A stretch of DNA of 45,295 nucleotides from Pseudomonadota bacterium (GTDB lineage: Bacteria; Pseudomonadota; Alphaproteobacteria; Rhizobiales; Aestuariivirgaceae), in NCBI GenBank assembly GCA_963205315.1, contig CAUJIO010000111.1, positions 1 to 45,295 of the forward strand. Reading direction: 5' to 3'. A model generated the notes under the pieces. It searched no databases. It was not told the DNA's origin and saw only the letters and a list, made by a program, of their open reading frames with translations. This document shows positions 7,642 through 16,203 of the stretch, in pieces. The translations under genes and the position numbers were made by a program. Every line of letters begins with the position of its first letter. Within the stretch, counting starts at the first letter, position 1.

Positions 7642-9585
7642 TCAGCGCTCTGCCAGGACGATTGCAGACCGTGCATTCTCCATGGTCTTGTCGCGGCCGT
7701 AGATGTCGTTGAAGTAGGCGATCTTGCCCGTTTCGTCGGGCCAGGCGGTGAAATAAGTGATGTGTACCGGGACCTTGACGGGGAGCTTGATCGACTGGCT
7801 TTTCCCTGAATCCGTGTATTCATCGATCTTGCTGAAATCCCAGCCGAGGATGACCTGGGCAAATTCGCGGGGGTTTTGCACGCGGACGCAACCATGGCTG
7901 TAGGCACGAACGTCGTTGTCAAAGAGTTCGCGATTGGGCGTGTCGTGCATGTAGATATTGTGAGTGTTGGGAAAGAGGAATTTCAGCTCGCCCAGCGCGT
8001 TTTTCATGCCCGGAGGCTGTTGAATGCCATAGGGCACCTTGCCGCCGTAGCTGCTCCAGTCGACGGAGCTTGAACGGACGACCTTGCCCTGGGAATTCAC
8101 CACCTTGAAGCCGATGCGGTCGAGATAGCCCGGATCGCGGCGCAACTTGGGCAGATATTCGTTGCTGATGATGGACGGCGGAACGCCCCAGGATGGGTTG
8201 AACACCACGGTTTCCATTTCATCATGGAAGACCGAGGTCTGGGTCGTCGGCTTGCCGACAATAACCCGGCTCGTCCACACGGCCTCGCCCTTGTCCATGA
8301 CGCGGACCTCGAAGGCCGGCTGATTGACGAACACATAGCGCGCGCCGAGGTTCTTCGGCAGCCAGCGCAGGCGCTCCATATTGTCCAGCAGCTTGGCTTC
8401 GTCGGCAGCCGAATGATCGGCATTGAGTGCCTTCACGGTCTGGGGGCCGAGGAGGCCGGAATTCTTTATCCCCGTTGCCTTCTGGAAGAGACGGAGCTGA
8501 ACGGACAGATCGGCATCGAGCACCTCGGGATCGTCGGCGGCGAACTCAGCATCCGCGTATCCCAGTTCGACCAGCCTCTTGCGCACGTCGGGAACACGCG
8601 CGTCGGACTGGCCCGTCTTGACGATCGGGCCGTCAGCAATCGGACCGATCACCGGAGCCCCGACGGCGGACTTGCGAATTTCGGCCAGCGCCGCCTTCAT
8701 GGCGGCGTAGGCCGGGTGGGTGGGGTGAAGCCCCCGGAGATATTCCACTGCGTAAGGCGACCAGGCGAGCACCTTGATCGACTGACTGGGCTTGACCCAA
8801 CCAGGTGTCACATCATTGTAAAGCGAGAGGCGGCGCGGATCGAACTGACCGCCGGATGCGTCGCGGGCATATTTGAGCGCGGCGGCCGAGAGTTCGATGT
8901 CAAGGCGGGCCATCGCCCCGGGATCGAATTCAGGGATCGTCACATCGTAGGCCGCAAGGCTGCGCGGCAGATAGCTTTCCGGTTCGAGACCTTCTTCGCC
9001 GGCAGCCGCAAGAAGTTTGAGAACGTCTGCCCCCCGGGCCGAGAGTTTGCCGTTGTCCAGCCAGACCGGCCGGAAATTCTGGGTGCGGTAATGCTCGGCG
9101 ATGGCCTCTCGGATGTCAGTCCGAACCCGCATGCCGGGTTCAGCCGACAGCAGCGCGTCATAGACGAAGCCGGCAGCCGCATCGGCCGGGCGGGGTTCGG
9201 AGAACTTGTGGCCAGTCAGTGATACGAGTTTTTCCGGGGCATAATTGAGATTGCCCATCCCGAAACCGGGATCGCCTTCGGGATCGTCGTCCGAGGCCAC
9301 GATGACCTTCTGCCCGCCGCGCTGCGGCACAATTGTCTGATCGGCTGAATCCTGGCCATTGATGATGCGGATGCCGGACGACGGATCATTCCGTTCCCAG
9401 TATCGGTCGCCAAAGAGACGGCGATTGCGCTTTTCGGCCCGTTGCGGGTTCGAAGACGAGGAACTGAAAAGCTTCTCGAAGAAATTCTTTTTCCGCTTGC
9501 GGGTGGCCGTGTCGGCCAGAGCGGCCGTGGCGCCAACCGCCAGGGCAAGGCCAGAAATTACGAGAAACTTCGCTGTCTTGCTCAT
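7642..9585 (-). CDS. YcbB-type murein L,D-transpeptidase
   Basis: A 647-residue exported enzyme that forms 3-3 cross-links in peptidoglycan or attaches proteins to it. Layout: signal peptide 1-24 (ending ALAD); a basic/serine-rich linker; an N-terminal scaffold domain with YDALLSAEPG and FRPVWLDNGKL; a peptidoglycan-binding domain (VQLRLFQKATGIKNSGLLG); then the YkuD catalytic domain with YSHGCVRVQNP (His564, Cys566). This order and size match the YcbB/LdtD class. The ATG chosen opens directly on the signal peptide; an earlier in-frame ATG adds ten residues. It lies just downstream of the sigma-54-type regulator gene on the same strand, so read-through regulation is possible. Confidence 0.92.
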   Translation of the reverse strand: MSKTAKFLVISGLALAVGATAALADTATRKRKKNFFEKLFSSSSSNPQRAEKRNRRLFGDRYWERNDPSSGIRIINGQDSADQTIVPQRGGQKVIVASDDDPEGDPGFGMGNLNYAPEKLVSLTGHKFSEPRPADAAAGFVYDALLSAEPGMRVRTDIREAIAEHYRTQNFRPVWLDNGKLSARGADVLKLLAAAGEEGLEPESYLPRSLAAYDVTIPEFDPGAMARLDIELSAAALKYARDASGGQFDPRRLSLYNDVTPGWVKPSQSIKVLAWSPYAVEYLRGLHPTHPAYAAMKAALAEIRKSAVGAPVIGPIADGPIVKTGQSDARVPDVRKRLVELGYADAEFAADDPEVLDADLSVQLRLFQKATGIKNSGLLGPQTVKALNADHSAADEAKLLDNMERLRWLPKNLGARYVFVNQPAFEVRVMDKGEAVWTSRVIVGKPTTQTSVFHDEMETVVFNPSWGVPPSIISNEYLPKLRRDPGYLDRIGFKVVNSQGKVVRSSSVDWSSYGGKVPYGIQQPPGMKNALGELKFLFPNTHNIYMHDTPNRELFDNDVRAYSHGCVRVQNPREFAQVILGWDFSKIDEYTDSGKSQSIKLPVKVPVHITYFTAWPDETGKIAYFNDIYGRDKTMENARSAIVLAER

Positions 9586-9681
9586 CCAAACCCACCCGTG
9601 CGACGGCGACTTCACTTTTCAGTCAAGGTCACCCATACCCCGCGCCGCCCCAGCCGGGAATTCACTCTTTAGAGAGGTACA

Positions 9682-11187
9682 TTACCCCGCTGCCTCTTCG
9701 AGGCCAAGGTCTTTCATCTTGCGGTAGAGTGTCGAGCGGCCAATCCCCAGTTTTCTGGCGACTTCCGACATCTGGCCCTGATAGCGATTGAGTGCCAGGC
9801 GAATCATGTCGGCCTCGACCTCTTCAAGTTTTCGAATATGCCCGCCATCGGTCACAACAGAAATGCCGTAGGCAACGCCGTCAGCCACATTGGGACCGCC
9901 CGACCGCGGCAGGCCCGAACCACTGAGGATTGCGGCGGCACCTTGCGGCAGTTGCGGCTTGGGCGCCAGTTGCGGCGCGGGCGGGATCTTGATCTCGTAG
10001 CCTTCAACCAGCGACGCAATCTGTGGAAAATCCTGGATTTCGAGCAGGTCGCCCTCGCACAGCACCATGGCGCGGAAGACGGTGTTTTCAAGCTGACGGA
10101 CGTTGCCTGGCCAGCCGTATGCCTTCAGCAAGTCCAGCGTTTCCGGCGTTATGCCGCGCACCTTGCGGCCTTCCTCGGCGGCGAAGCGGGTGATGAAGTG
10201 GTCGACAAGGGCCGGAATGTCCTCCTTGCGGTCGCGCAACGGCGGAACCATGATCGGATAGACATTGAGGCGGTAATACAGGTCCTCGCGGAACTGCCCG
10301 GCCTTCACCATTTCGATCATGTTGCGGTTGGTGGCCGAGACGAGGCGGATGTTGACCTTGACGGGCTTGCGCGAGCCGACCGGATCGATCTCACCCTCCT
10401 GGATGGCGCGCAGCAGTTTCACCTGAATATCGAGCGGCAGTTCGGCCACTTCATCAAGGAACAGCGTGCCGCCGTCGGCCTCCTGGAACTTTCCGAGGTG
10501 TTTGGACGTAGCCCCGGTGAATGACCCCTTTTCGTGGCCGAACAGAATCGACTCGACAAGATTCTCCGGAATGGCCCCGCAATTGACGGCGATGAAGGGT
10601 CTGCCGGCGCGTTCGCTTTCGCCCTGGATGGCGCGGGCGATCATTTCCTTGCCGACACCCGATTCACCTTCGATGAGGATGGGGATGTTGGACTGGGCAC
10701 CGCGACGGCCAAGGCGCATGGCATTGGCCATGGCGGGCGATGAGGCGATGAGGTCGTTGAAGGTCAGCGCGCCGCCAACCTTCTTGTTGAGGCGCTTTAC
10801 CTCTTCGGTCAGCGCATTGACCTTGAGAAGGTTCTGGATGGAGATTTTGAGCCGTTCAGGGCTGATCGGCTTGACGACGAAGTCGTCGGCGCCGGCGCGC
10901 ATCGCCTTGATAACGGTTTCAATGGAGCCCTGAGCCGTTTGTACGATGACCGGCAGGTCGCCGCGTACCGCCTGAAGACGCTCGAGAAATTCAAGGCCGT
11001 CCATGCCCGGCATGTTCAGATCGAGAATGATCAGCTCGATGGTGCCGCCGGATTGACTCTTCAGGATATCGAGCCCGCGCGAGCCGCCATCGACAGGAAC
11101 CGGATCGCAGCCGAATCGGCGGACCAGTTCTTCGAGGATGCGGCGTTGTGCTGGATCGTCTTCGACAATGAGAACGCGAACGGCCAT
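9682..11187 (-). CDS. Sigma-54-dependent response regulator (NtrC family)
   Basis: A 501-residue transcription activator. The receiver domain (1-120) has Asp10/Asp11, phospho-acceptor Asp56 (ILDLNMPG) and Lys106. The AAA+ domain follows with Walker A GESGVGKE at 174-181, Walker B LFLDEV at 242-247 and the sigma-54 contact loop GSFTGA at 221-226, a serine variant of the usual GAFTGA. A Fis-type helix-turn-helix ends the protein (SEVARKLGIGRSTLYRKM). The start was placed at MAVRVLIVED; the open frame reaches further upstream without conserved sequence. No sensor kinase is adjacent, so it may be orphan. It resembles the alphaproteobacterial TacA-like group, but I cannot name an orthologue. Neighbouring cell-wall genes are plausible, unproven targets. 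Confidence 0.9.
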   Translation of the reverse strand: MAVRVLIVEDDPAQRRILEELVRRFGCDPVPVDGGSRGLDILKSQSGGTIELIILDLNMPGMDGLEFLERLQAVRGDLPVIVQTAQGSIETVIKAMRAGADDFVVKPISPERLKISIQNLLKVNALTEEVKRLNKKVGGALTFNDLIASSPAMANAMRLGRRGAQSNIPILIEGESGVGKEMIARAIQGESERAGRPFIAVNCGAIPENLVESILFGHEKGSFTGATSKHLGKFQEADGGTLFLDEVAELPLDIQVKLLRAIQEGEIDPVGSRKPVKVNIRLVSATNRNMIEMVKAGQFREDLYYRLNVYPIMVPPLRDRKEDIPALVDHFITRFAAEEGRKVRGITPETLDLLKAYGWPGNVRQLENTVFRAMVLCEGDLLEIQDFPQIASLVEGYEIKIPPAPQLAPKPQLPQGAAAILSGSGLPRSGGPNVADGVAYGISVVTDGGHIRKLEEVEADMIRLALNRYQGQMSEVARKLGIGRSTLYRKMKDLGLEEAAG

Positions 11188-11347
11188 GCGCGACGTACTT
11201 CTTCCCAGGTTGACGTTGTCATCCGATGAAGCTTTTCCCGCAGCTTGATACTGCTGGGCCGTCTTCAGGCTCCGGACTTTGTTGATGACAGTCTGACACC
11301 CAAGGGTAAAGGCGCTGTTAATGATCAGCCGCGTTTGGGGACAGTGT

Positions 11348-11361
11348 TTGACCAAGATCAT
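11348..11361 (+). promoter_or_regulatory. Possible FNR/FixK-like half-conserved box
   Basis: TTGACCAAGATCAT resembles the TTGAY-N4-RTCAA boxes bound by FnrL/FixK regulators, with one mismatch at the last base. It lies 45 bases before the TTG start of the P-type ATPase, in the intergenic region shared with the divergent response regulator. No binding evidence; such near matches also occur by chance. Confidence 0.22.
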
Positions 11362-11406
11362 GGACCGCAGGAGCTGCTATGATAGGCAAGAGTCGGAGGT
11401 ATCATA

Positions 11407-13218
11407 TTGAATTCTCTTCGGATTGCCTTGTTTGCGGTTGCAACGCTGGGGTTGGCGCTGGGGTTTGTCGTGCCGTTCGCCGGGTTTCCGGCATGGCAGA
11501 CATGGATCTGGGGGAGTGCAGGAGCACTCGTGCTTGCTGCGTTGCTGCGGGAAATCGTCACGTCGCTCCTGAAGGGAGAGGTCGGTCTCGATATCGTTGC
11601 CGGGATATCGATGTCGGCGGCGCTGGCCTTCGGCGAAACGCTGGCCGCCGCGGTGGTCGGACTGATGTATGCCGGCGGACAGTTGCTGGAAAATTTCGCC
11701 GCCAATCGGGCGCAAAGCCATATGCGGGCGCTGCTGGCGCGGGTCCCAAAAACCGCGCTTCGATATGATGACGGCCATCTCAGCGAGGTCGAAATCGATG
11801 CCGTCCGGATAGGTGACCGGCTCCTCATCCGGCAAGGCGACATCGTTCCGGTCGACGGCGAGGTGAAGTCTGGCAAGGCACTGCTGGACATGGCGGCCCT
11901 GACCGGCGAATCGGTTCCGGTCCGGCGGATCGAGACAGAAGAGGTGGCGAGCGGCGCGCGCTGCCTCGATATGGCCTTCGATATGGTGGCCGTGCGGCCG
12001 GCCTCGGAAAGTACCTACGCAGGTATCGTCCGCATGGTGAAAGCGGCGCAGGAAGCAAAGGCGCCGATGGTGCGGCTGGCAGACCGTTTTGCCCTGTGGT
12101 TTCTCGCTGTTACACTGGTGCTGGCGGGCGGCGCCTATGTGGCGACCGGGGATCATCTCCGCATGTTGGCTGTTCTGGTGTCGGCAACGCCCTGTCCGCT
12201 GATCCTCGCGGTGCCGGTTGCCATTATCTCCGGCATGGGCAAGGCGGCGCGGCGCGGCGTATTGATGAAGGGCGGCCCGGTGCTGGAGACCATGGCGAGG
12301 GCTTCAGGCCTCGTCATCGACAAGACCGGCACGCTGACCCATGGCAGGGCCGAACTCAGTGACATCGTGCTGCACGGCCAAGCCAAAGCCGATGACGTGC
12401 TGCGGCTGGCGGCTTCGCTTGAACAGGCTTCGGCGCACGTGATTGCGGCCTCGGTGGTTCAGGCGGCGCGAGATCGCGGCCTGCTTTTGACTTTTCCCAC
12501 TGACGTGCGCGAAACGGCGGGAGAGGGCCTCTCGGGTCATGTCGACGGCCACAAGGTCTTTGTTGGCGGACACGATTTCGTGCGCCACGCCCTGAAACAC
12601 AAGACAATGGTGAAACCCGACCTGCCGCCCGGCACTGTGCTCGTGGCGGTCGCCATCGCCGGACGGCTGGCGGCTCATCTGATCCTCGCCGACGCCGTGC
12701 GGGCCGAGACCCCGGCAGCGCTGGAAAGGCTGCGGCGGGCGGGCATCAGTCGGATCGTGCTGGCATCGGGCGATTCGCAGGCAATCGTCGACCGGGTCGG
12801 CGAGGGGCTTGGCATCGACGACTTGCGCGGCGGACTGACGCCGCCGGAAAAGGTCGCCATTGTATTGGGTGAGCGCAAGAATGGCGTCGTGATGATGGCC
12901 GGCGACGGCGTCAACGATGCCCCGGCACTGGCTGCCGCCGATGTGGGAATCTCCATGGGTGTGACGGGTTCGGCAGCGGCTTCCGAATCCGCCGATGCCG
13001 TGCTGCTGGTCGATGACCTGACCCGGCTGGCCGAGGCGGTGGAGACGGCGAAGCGGGCGCGCGGCATCGCCTTGCAGAGCGTCTATGCCGGTCTGGGCAT
13101 GTCATTCGCCGCGATGGTGGCGGCGGCGCTGGGCTATCTCCCCGTCGTGCAAGGCGCGCTGCTGCAGGAAGTGATCGACGTCGCGGTGATCCTCAACGCG
13201 CTACGGGCCTTGCGGTAA
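11407..13218 (+). CDS. P1B-type metal-transporting ATPase without HMA domain, TTG start
   Basis: A 603-residue P-type ATPase that should pump a transition metal out of the cytoplasm. Visible are the actuator TGES at 166-169, the membrane metal motif TPC at 261-263, the phosphorylation site DKTGTLT (Asp305) and AGDGVNDAPAL in the hinge. There is no N-terminal heavy-metal-associated domain. The nucleotide-domain His-Pro pair typical of P1B pumps reads SAHV (342-345), so the proline is replaced. The final helices end QEVIDVAVILNALRAL. TPC is not the CPC of copper pumps nor the SPC of cobalt/iron types, so the metal is left open. TTG is chosen because a strong GGAGGT lies six bases before it. Its 3' end overlaps the convergent ceramidase-like gene by 26 bases. 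Confidence 0.88.
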   Translation: MNSLRIALFAVATLGLALGFVVPFAGFPAWQTWIWGSAGALVLAALLREIVTSLLKGEVGLDIVAGISMSAALAFGETLAAAVVGLMYAGGQLLENFAANRAQSHMRALLARVPKTALRYDDGHLSEVEIDAVRIGDRLLIRQGDIVPVDGEVKSGKALLDMAALTGESVPVRRIETEEVASGARCLDMAFDMVAVRPASESTYAGIVRMVKAAQEAKAPMVRLADRFALWFLAVTLVLAGGAYVATGDHLRMLAVLVSATPCPLILAVPVAIISGMGKAARRGVLMKGGPVLETMARASGLVIDKTGTLTHGRAELSDIVLHGQAKADDVLRLAASLEQASAHVIAASVVQAARDRGLLLTFPTDVRETAGEGLSGHVDGHKVFVGGHDFVRHALKHKTMVKPDLPPGTVLVAVAIAGRLAAHLILADAVRAETPAALERLRRAGISRIVLASGDSQAIVDRVGEGLGIDDLRGGLTPPEKVAIVLGERKNGVVMMAGDGVNDAPALAAADVGISMGVTGSAAASESADAVLLVDDLTRLAEAVETAKRARGIALQSVYAGLGMSFAAMVAAALGYLPVVQGALLQEVIDVAVILNALRALR

Positions 13219-13846
13219 TTCTCAGATACAACGCGACCAGCAGATAGAGCAGCACGCCGTTCAAGAGGTGCCAGCGCGCGTGAGTACCCTGCGGGTGGAG
13301 ATCGCACAGGGGCAGGTCGGCGGCGCGGAAGGCAAGCGACAGGGCAAATACGCAGCCAGCGGCAAAGAGGCTGGCCGAAACAACCGGATTCCGGCGCCGC
13401 GCAGCCAGGGCGACGCTGAAAATTGCGATCAGCGCCGGGAGGTAGAACGCCGAACTGCCGAAGAGAGGCGTCAGGGCCCGGCCGATCAAGGGCGAGGCAG
13501 CGAACAGCGCCAGTGTTGCCGCCGCAGCGAGCCACCACTTGAGCCCAAGGAAACGGTTGAGCGCCAGCAAGAAATAGACATGGATGAAGACGGTGATGGG
13601 CAGGACGTCCGCCAGCTCCGACCAGCGGTTGGCGAAGGTGTGGAAGAGGAAGGAGCCAATACCGATCACCAGCACATTGAGAACGAGGAACAGGCCGCTG
13701 GGGGAGCCGCGGCCTCGCCGCCATTGCGTCAGCAGCAGGAGCCCGGCAACAATAAAGGACACGTTGGACAGCGCATTCAGCGGCTCGGCCCAGAAAGAAG
13801 GCCCGAGACGTTCGCAATAATTGTCAACGGCTTCCAATCCGTTCAT
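13193..13846 (-). CDS. Ceramidase-like CREST-superfamily membrane protein
   Basis: A 217-residue polytopic membrane protein with about seven hydrophobic helices. It fits the alkaline ceramidase/CREST family of membrane hydrolases: DNYCER and FWAEPLNALSN at the N terminus, GIGSFLFHT (Ser65, His69), SELADVLPI (Asp80) and a C-terminal THARWH pair (His189, His193) give the Ser, Asp and three His expected for zinc-dependent amide hydrolysis. Family membership is well supported. Whether ceramide is the substrate is unknown, since many bacterial members are uncharacterised; sphingolipids do occur in some alphaproteobacteria. The stop lies inside the end of the convergent ATPase gene. The start has only a weak ribosome binding site. 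Confidence 0.82.
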   Translation of the reverse strand: MNGLEAVDNYCERLGPSFWAEPLNALSNVSFIVAGLLLLTQWRRGRGSPSGLFLVLNVLVIGIGSFLFHTFANRWSELADVLPITVFIHVYFLLALNRFLGLKWWLAAAATLALFAASPLIGRALTPLFGSSAFYLPALIAIFSVALAARRRNPVVSASLFAAGCVFALSLAFRAADLPLCDLHPQGTHARWHLLNGVLLYLLVALYLRITARPVAR

Positions 13847-13947
13847 ACGGGCAAGGCTGCATCAAATCCGCATCAGCCACAAGCATCACGGGTTGCCGAA
13901 GTGGGCAGGCTGGGCCATATCAGGCGTTCATTTTCAAAGGACCCGAC

Positions 13948-15732
13948 ATGACCGCTTCTGCCGCCCTTGGTGTTTTGCCCGAATGGAATCTCGCCGATCT
14001 CTATGCTGCGCCCGATGCGCCGGCGTTTGCCGCCGACATGAAGAAATCCGAAGACATGAGCCGGGCGTTCGCAGAAAAATACCGCGGAAAGCTGGCGACG
14101 TTGTCAGGCGCCGAACTGGCGCAGGCGCTGAAGGACTATGAGGCGTTGTCAGATCTCATTGGCCGCGTCGGGTCCTATGCACAGCTCTACTATGTCGGCG
14201 ATACGACCGACCCGCAGCGCGGCCAGTTCTACGGCAACACGTCCGCCAAGCTGACCGAGATCTCGACCTTGCTGCTGTTCTTCGAACTCGAGCTGAACCG
14301 TATTGACGACGCCGCGCTGGAAAAGGCCATGACTGTTCCGGCGCTGGCGCATTACCGGCCGTGGATCGACAACCTGCGCATGGAAAAGCCCTATCAGCTC
14401 GACGACAAGATCGAAGAGCTGTTCCTTGAAAAGTCGCAGACCGGAGCCGCTGCCTTCAACCGGCTGTTCGACGAAACCATGGCAAGCCTTCGCTTCGAGG
14501 TCGACGGCGAAACGCTCACCCTCGAGCCGACGCTGAACCTGATGCAGAACCCGGATGAAGCCAAGCGCAAGGCAGGTGCCATGGCGCTTGCCAAGACGTT
14601 CAAGGAAAATCTGCGGCTGTTCACGCTGGTCACCAACACGCTGGCCAAGGACAAGGAGATTTCCGACCGCTGGCGCGGTTTCAAGGACATTGCCGATGCC
14701 CGCCACCTGTCGAACCGCGTCGAGCCGGAGGTTGTCGCGGCCCTGGTCGAAGCGGCGCGCGCGGCATATCCCAGGCTGTCACACCGCTACTACAAGATGA
14801 AGGCAAAGTGGCTCGGCAAGGACAAGCTGATGCATTGGGACCGCAATGCGCCGCTGCCGGCCGAAGACACGCGTGAAGTGCCGTGGACGGAGGCCAAGGA
14901 CATGGTGTTGTCAGCCTACGGAGCATTCGCGCCCGAGATGGCATCGATCGCCAGGACGTTTTTCGACAAGAACTGGATCGATGCGCCGACGCGGCCCGGC
15001 AAGGCGCCGGGCGCTTTCGCGCATCCGACGGTTCCTTCGGCGCACCCCTATGTGCTGTTGAACTATCTCGGCAAGACCCGCGATGTGATGACGCTGGCGC
15101 ATGAACTCGGCCATGGCGTGCATCAGGTGCTGGCGGCGGATCAGGGCGCGCTGATGGCGTCGACCCCGCTGACGCTGGCTGAGACGGCGAGCGTGTTCGG
15201 CGAGATGCTGACATTCCAGGCGCTGCTGAGCAAGGAAACCGACCGCAAGAAGCGCAAGGTGCTGCTCGCCTCAAAGGTTGAGGACATGATCAACACCGTG
15301 GTTCGCCAGATTGCCTTCTACACGTTCGAGCGCAAGGTGCACACGGCACGGAAGGAGGGAGAACTGACGCCCGACCAGATCAACGAGATCTGGATGAGCG
15401 TGCAGGCCGAAAGCCTGGGGCCGAGCATCGAATTCGGCGAGGGCTATGAGACCTACTGGACCTATATCCCGCATTTCATCCATTCGCCCTTCTACGTCTA
15501 TGCCTATGCCTTCGGCGATTGCCTGGTAAACTCGCTCTATGCGCGCTATCGCGAGAGCGAGCAGGGCTTCCAGGAGAAGTATTTCCAGATGCTCAAAGCC
15601 GGCGGTACCAAGCACCACTCGGAGTTGCTGAAGCCCTTTGGGCTCGACGCCACCGACCCGAAGTTCTGGGACAGGGGATTGTCGGTGATTTCGGGCATGA
15701 TCGACGAACTGGAGGCGATGGAGGGGGTATAG
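13948..15732 (+). CDS. pepF: Oligoendopeptidase F (M3 family)
   Basis: A 594-residue cytoplasmic zinc metallopeptidase of the M3 family that degrades medium-length peptides. The HELGH motif is at residues 385-389 (His385, Glu386, His389) with the third ligand Glu412 in LAETASVFGE, 26 residues downstream as expected for M3. The N-terminal part is the long helical oligoendopeptidase F region (residues 1-200), and the C-terminal substrate-lining segment contains YVYAYAFGDCLVNSLY. Length matches PepF. The ATG has AAAGGA seven bases upstream. The gene is flanked by the divergent ceramidase-like gene and by oxidase subunit IV, with about 165 bases before the latter, so it is probably its own unit. 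Confidence 0.93.
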   Translation: MTASAALGVLPEWNLADLYAAPDAPAFAADMKKSEDMSRAFAEKYRGKLATLSGAELAQALKDYEALSDLIGRVGSYAQLYYVGDTTDPQRGQFYGNTSAKLTEISTLLLFFELELNRIDDAALEKAMTVPALAHYRPWIDNLRMEKPYQLDDKIEELFLEKSQTGAAAFNRLFDETMASLRFEVDGETLTLEPTLNLMQNPDEAKRKAGAMALAKTFKENLRLFTLVTNTLAKDKEISDRWRGFKDIADARHLSNRVEPEVVAALVEAARAAYPRLSHRYYKMKAKWLGKDKLMHWDRNAPLPAEDTREVPWTEAKDMVLSAYGAFAPEMASIARTFFDKNWIDAPTRPGKAPGAFAHPTVPSAHPYVLLNYLGKTRDVMTLAHELGHGVHQVLAADQGALMASTPLTLAETASVFGEMLTFQALLSKETDRKKRKVLLASKVEDMINTVVRQIAFYTFERKVHTARKEGELTPDQINEIWMSVQAESLGPSIEFGEGYETYWTYIPHFIHSPFYVYAYAFGDCLVNSLYARYRESEQGFQEKYFQMLKAGGTKHHSELLKPFGLDATDPKFWDRGLSVISGMIDELEAMEGV

Positions 15733-15831
15733 CTTCCCCCTTCAAGGCCGGCGCAGTGCGGCCGCTACACAGCCAGGTGCGGCGGCGGAACGTGTGGATG
15801 AGACTCATCGCCGCGCGAAAAAGCTGGCCGC

Positions 15832-15860
15832 TTGCGATGCCGTGCGGGACTGGCTAGAAG
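15832..15860 (+). promoter_or_regulatory. Candidate sigma-70 promoter of the oxidase IV / pnt genes
   Basis: TTGCGA (15832-15837) and TAGAAG (15855-15860) are separated by 17 bases, a reasonable fit to the -35 and -10 boxes, about 38 bases before the first start codon. It is the best-placed candidate in the spacer before the transhydrogenase genes; no start site is known. Confidence 0.3.
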
Positions 15861-15897
15861 CTTCGGCAATCACATTTCGGGATCAAGGGGAAAAAAG

Positions 15898-16188
15898 ATG
15901 GCTGATCACGGGTCAACCGGCTCGCACATGCAGGACTACGATGCCCACAAGTCAACCTATGAGGGCTTCCTCAAGGGTTCGGTGGTGCTGACGTTGATCT
16001 GCCTCTATTTGCTGGTCGCTTTGGTTGCCTTCCGCTTCGTGTCCAACTGGAACGTGCTGCTGGGCTTTGCCGGACTGATCCTTGGCATCCTCGCGACGCT
16101 GATCGATGCGCGCGCCGGCAAGAACTGGTTCCTCTCCGGCGGCCTGCTGGTGATCTTCGGGCTCATCACCGCCGTCGCTGTCGCCTAA
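15898..16188 (+). CDS. aa3-type cytochrome c oxidase subunit IV family
   Basis: A 96-residue membrane protein. Its polar start (MADHGSTGSHMQDYDAHKST) followed by a conserved YEGFLKG segment and membrane helices matches the small bacterial aa3-type oxidase subunit IV family, here with extra C-terminal hydrophobic helices that make it longer than the roughly 50-residue single-helix form. The ATG is chosen from the AAGGGG ten bases upstream. It starts 15 bases before pntAA, a conjunction I recall as typical of Hyphomicrobiales. Because the oxidase structural genes are absent, it may serve the transhydrogenase operon rather than the oxidase; that is inference. Confidence 0.75.
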   Translation: MADHGSTGSHMQDYDAHKSTYEGFLKGSVVLTLICLYLLVALVAFRFVSNWNVLLGFAGLILGILATLIDARAGKNWFLSGGLLVIFGLITAVAVA

Positions 16189-16203
16189 ACCACAGGGACA
16201 CAC

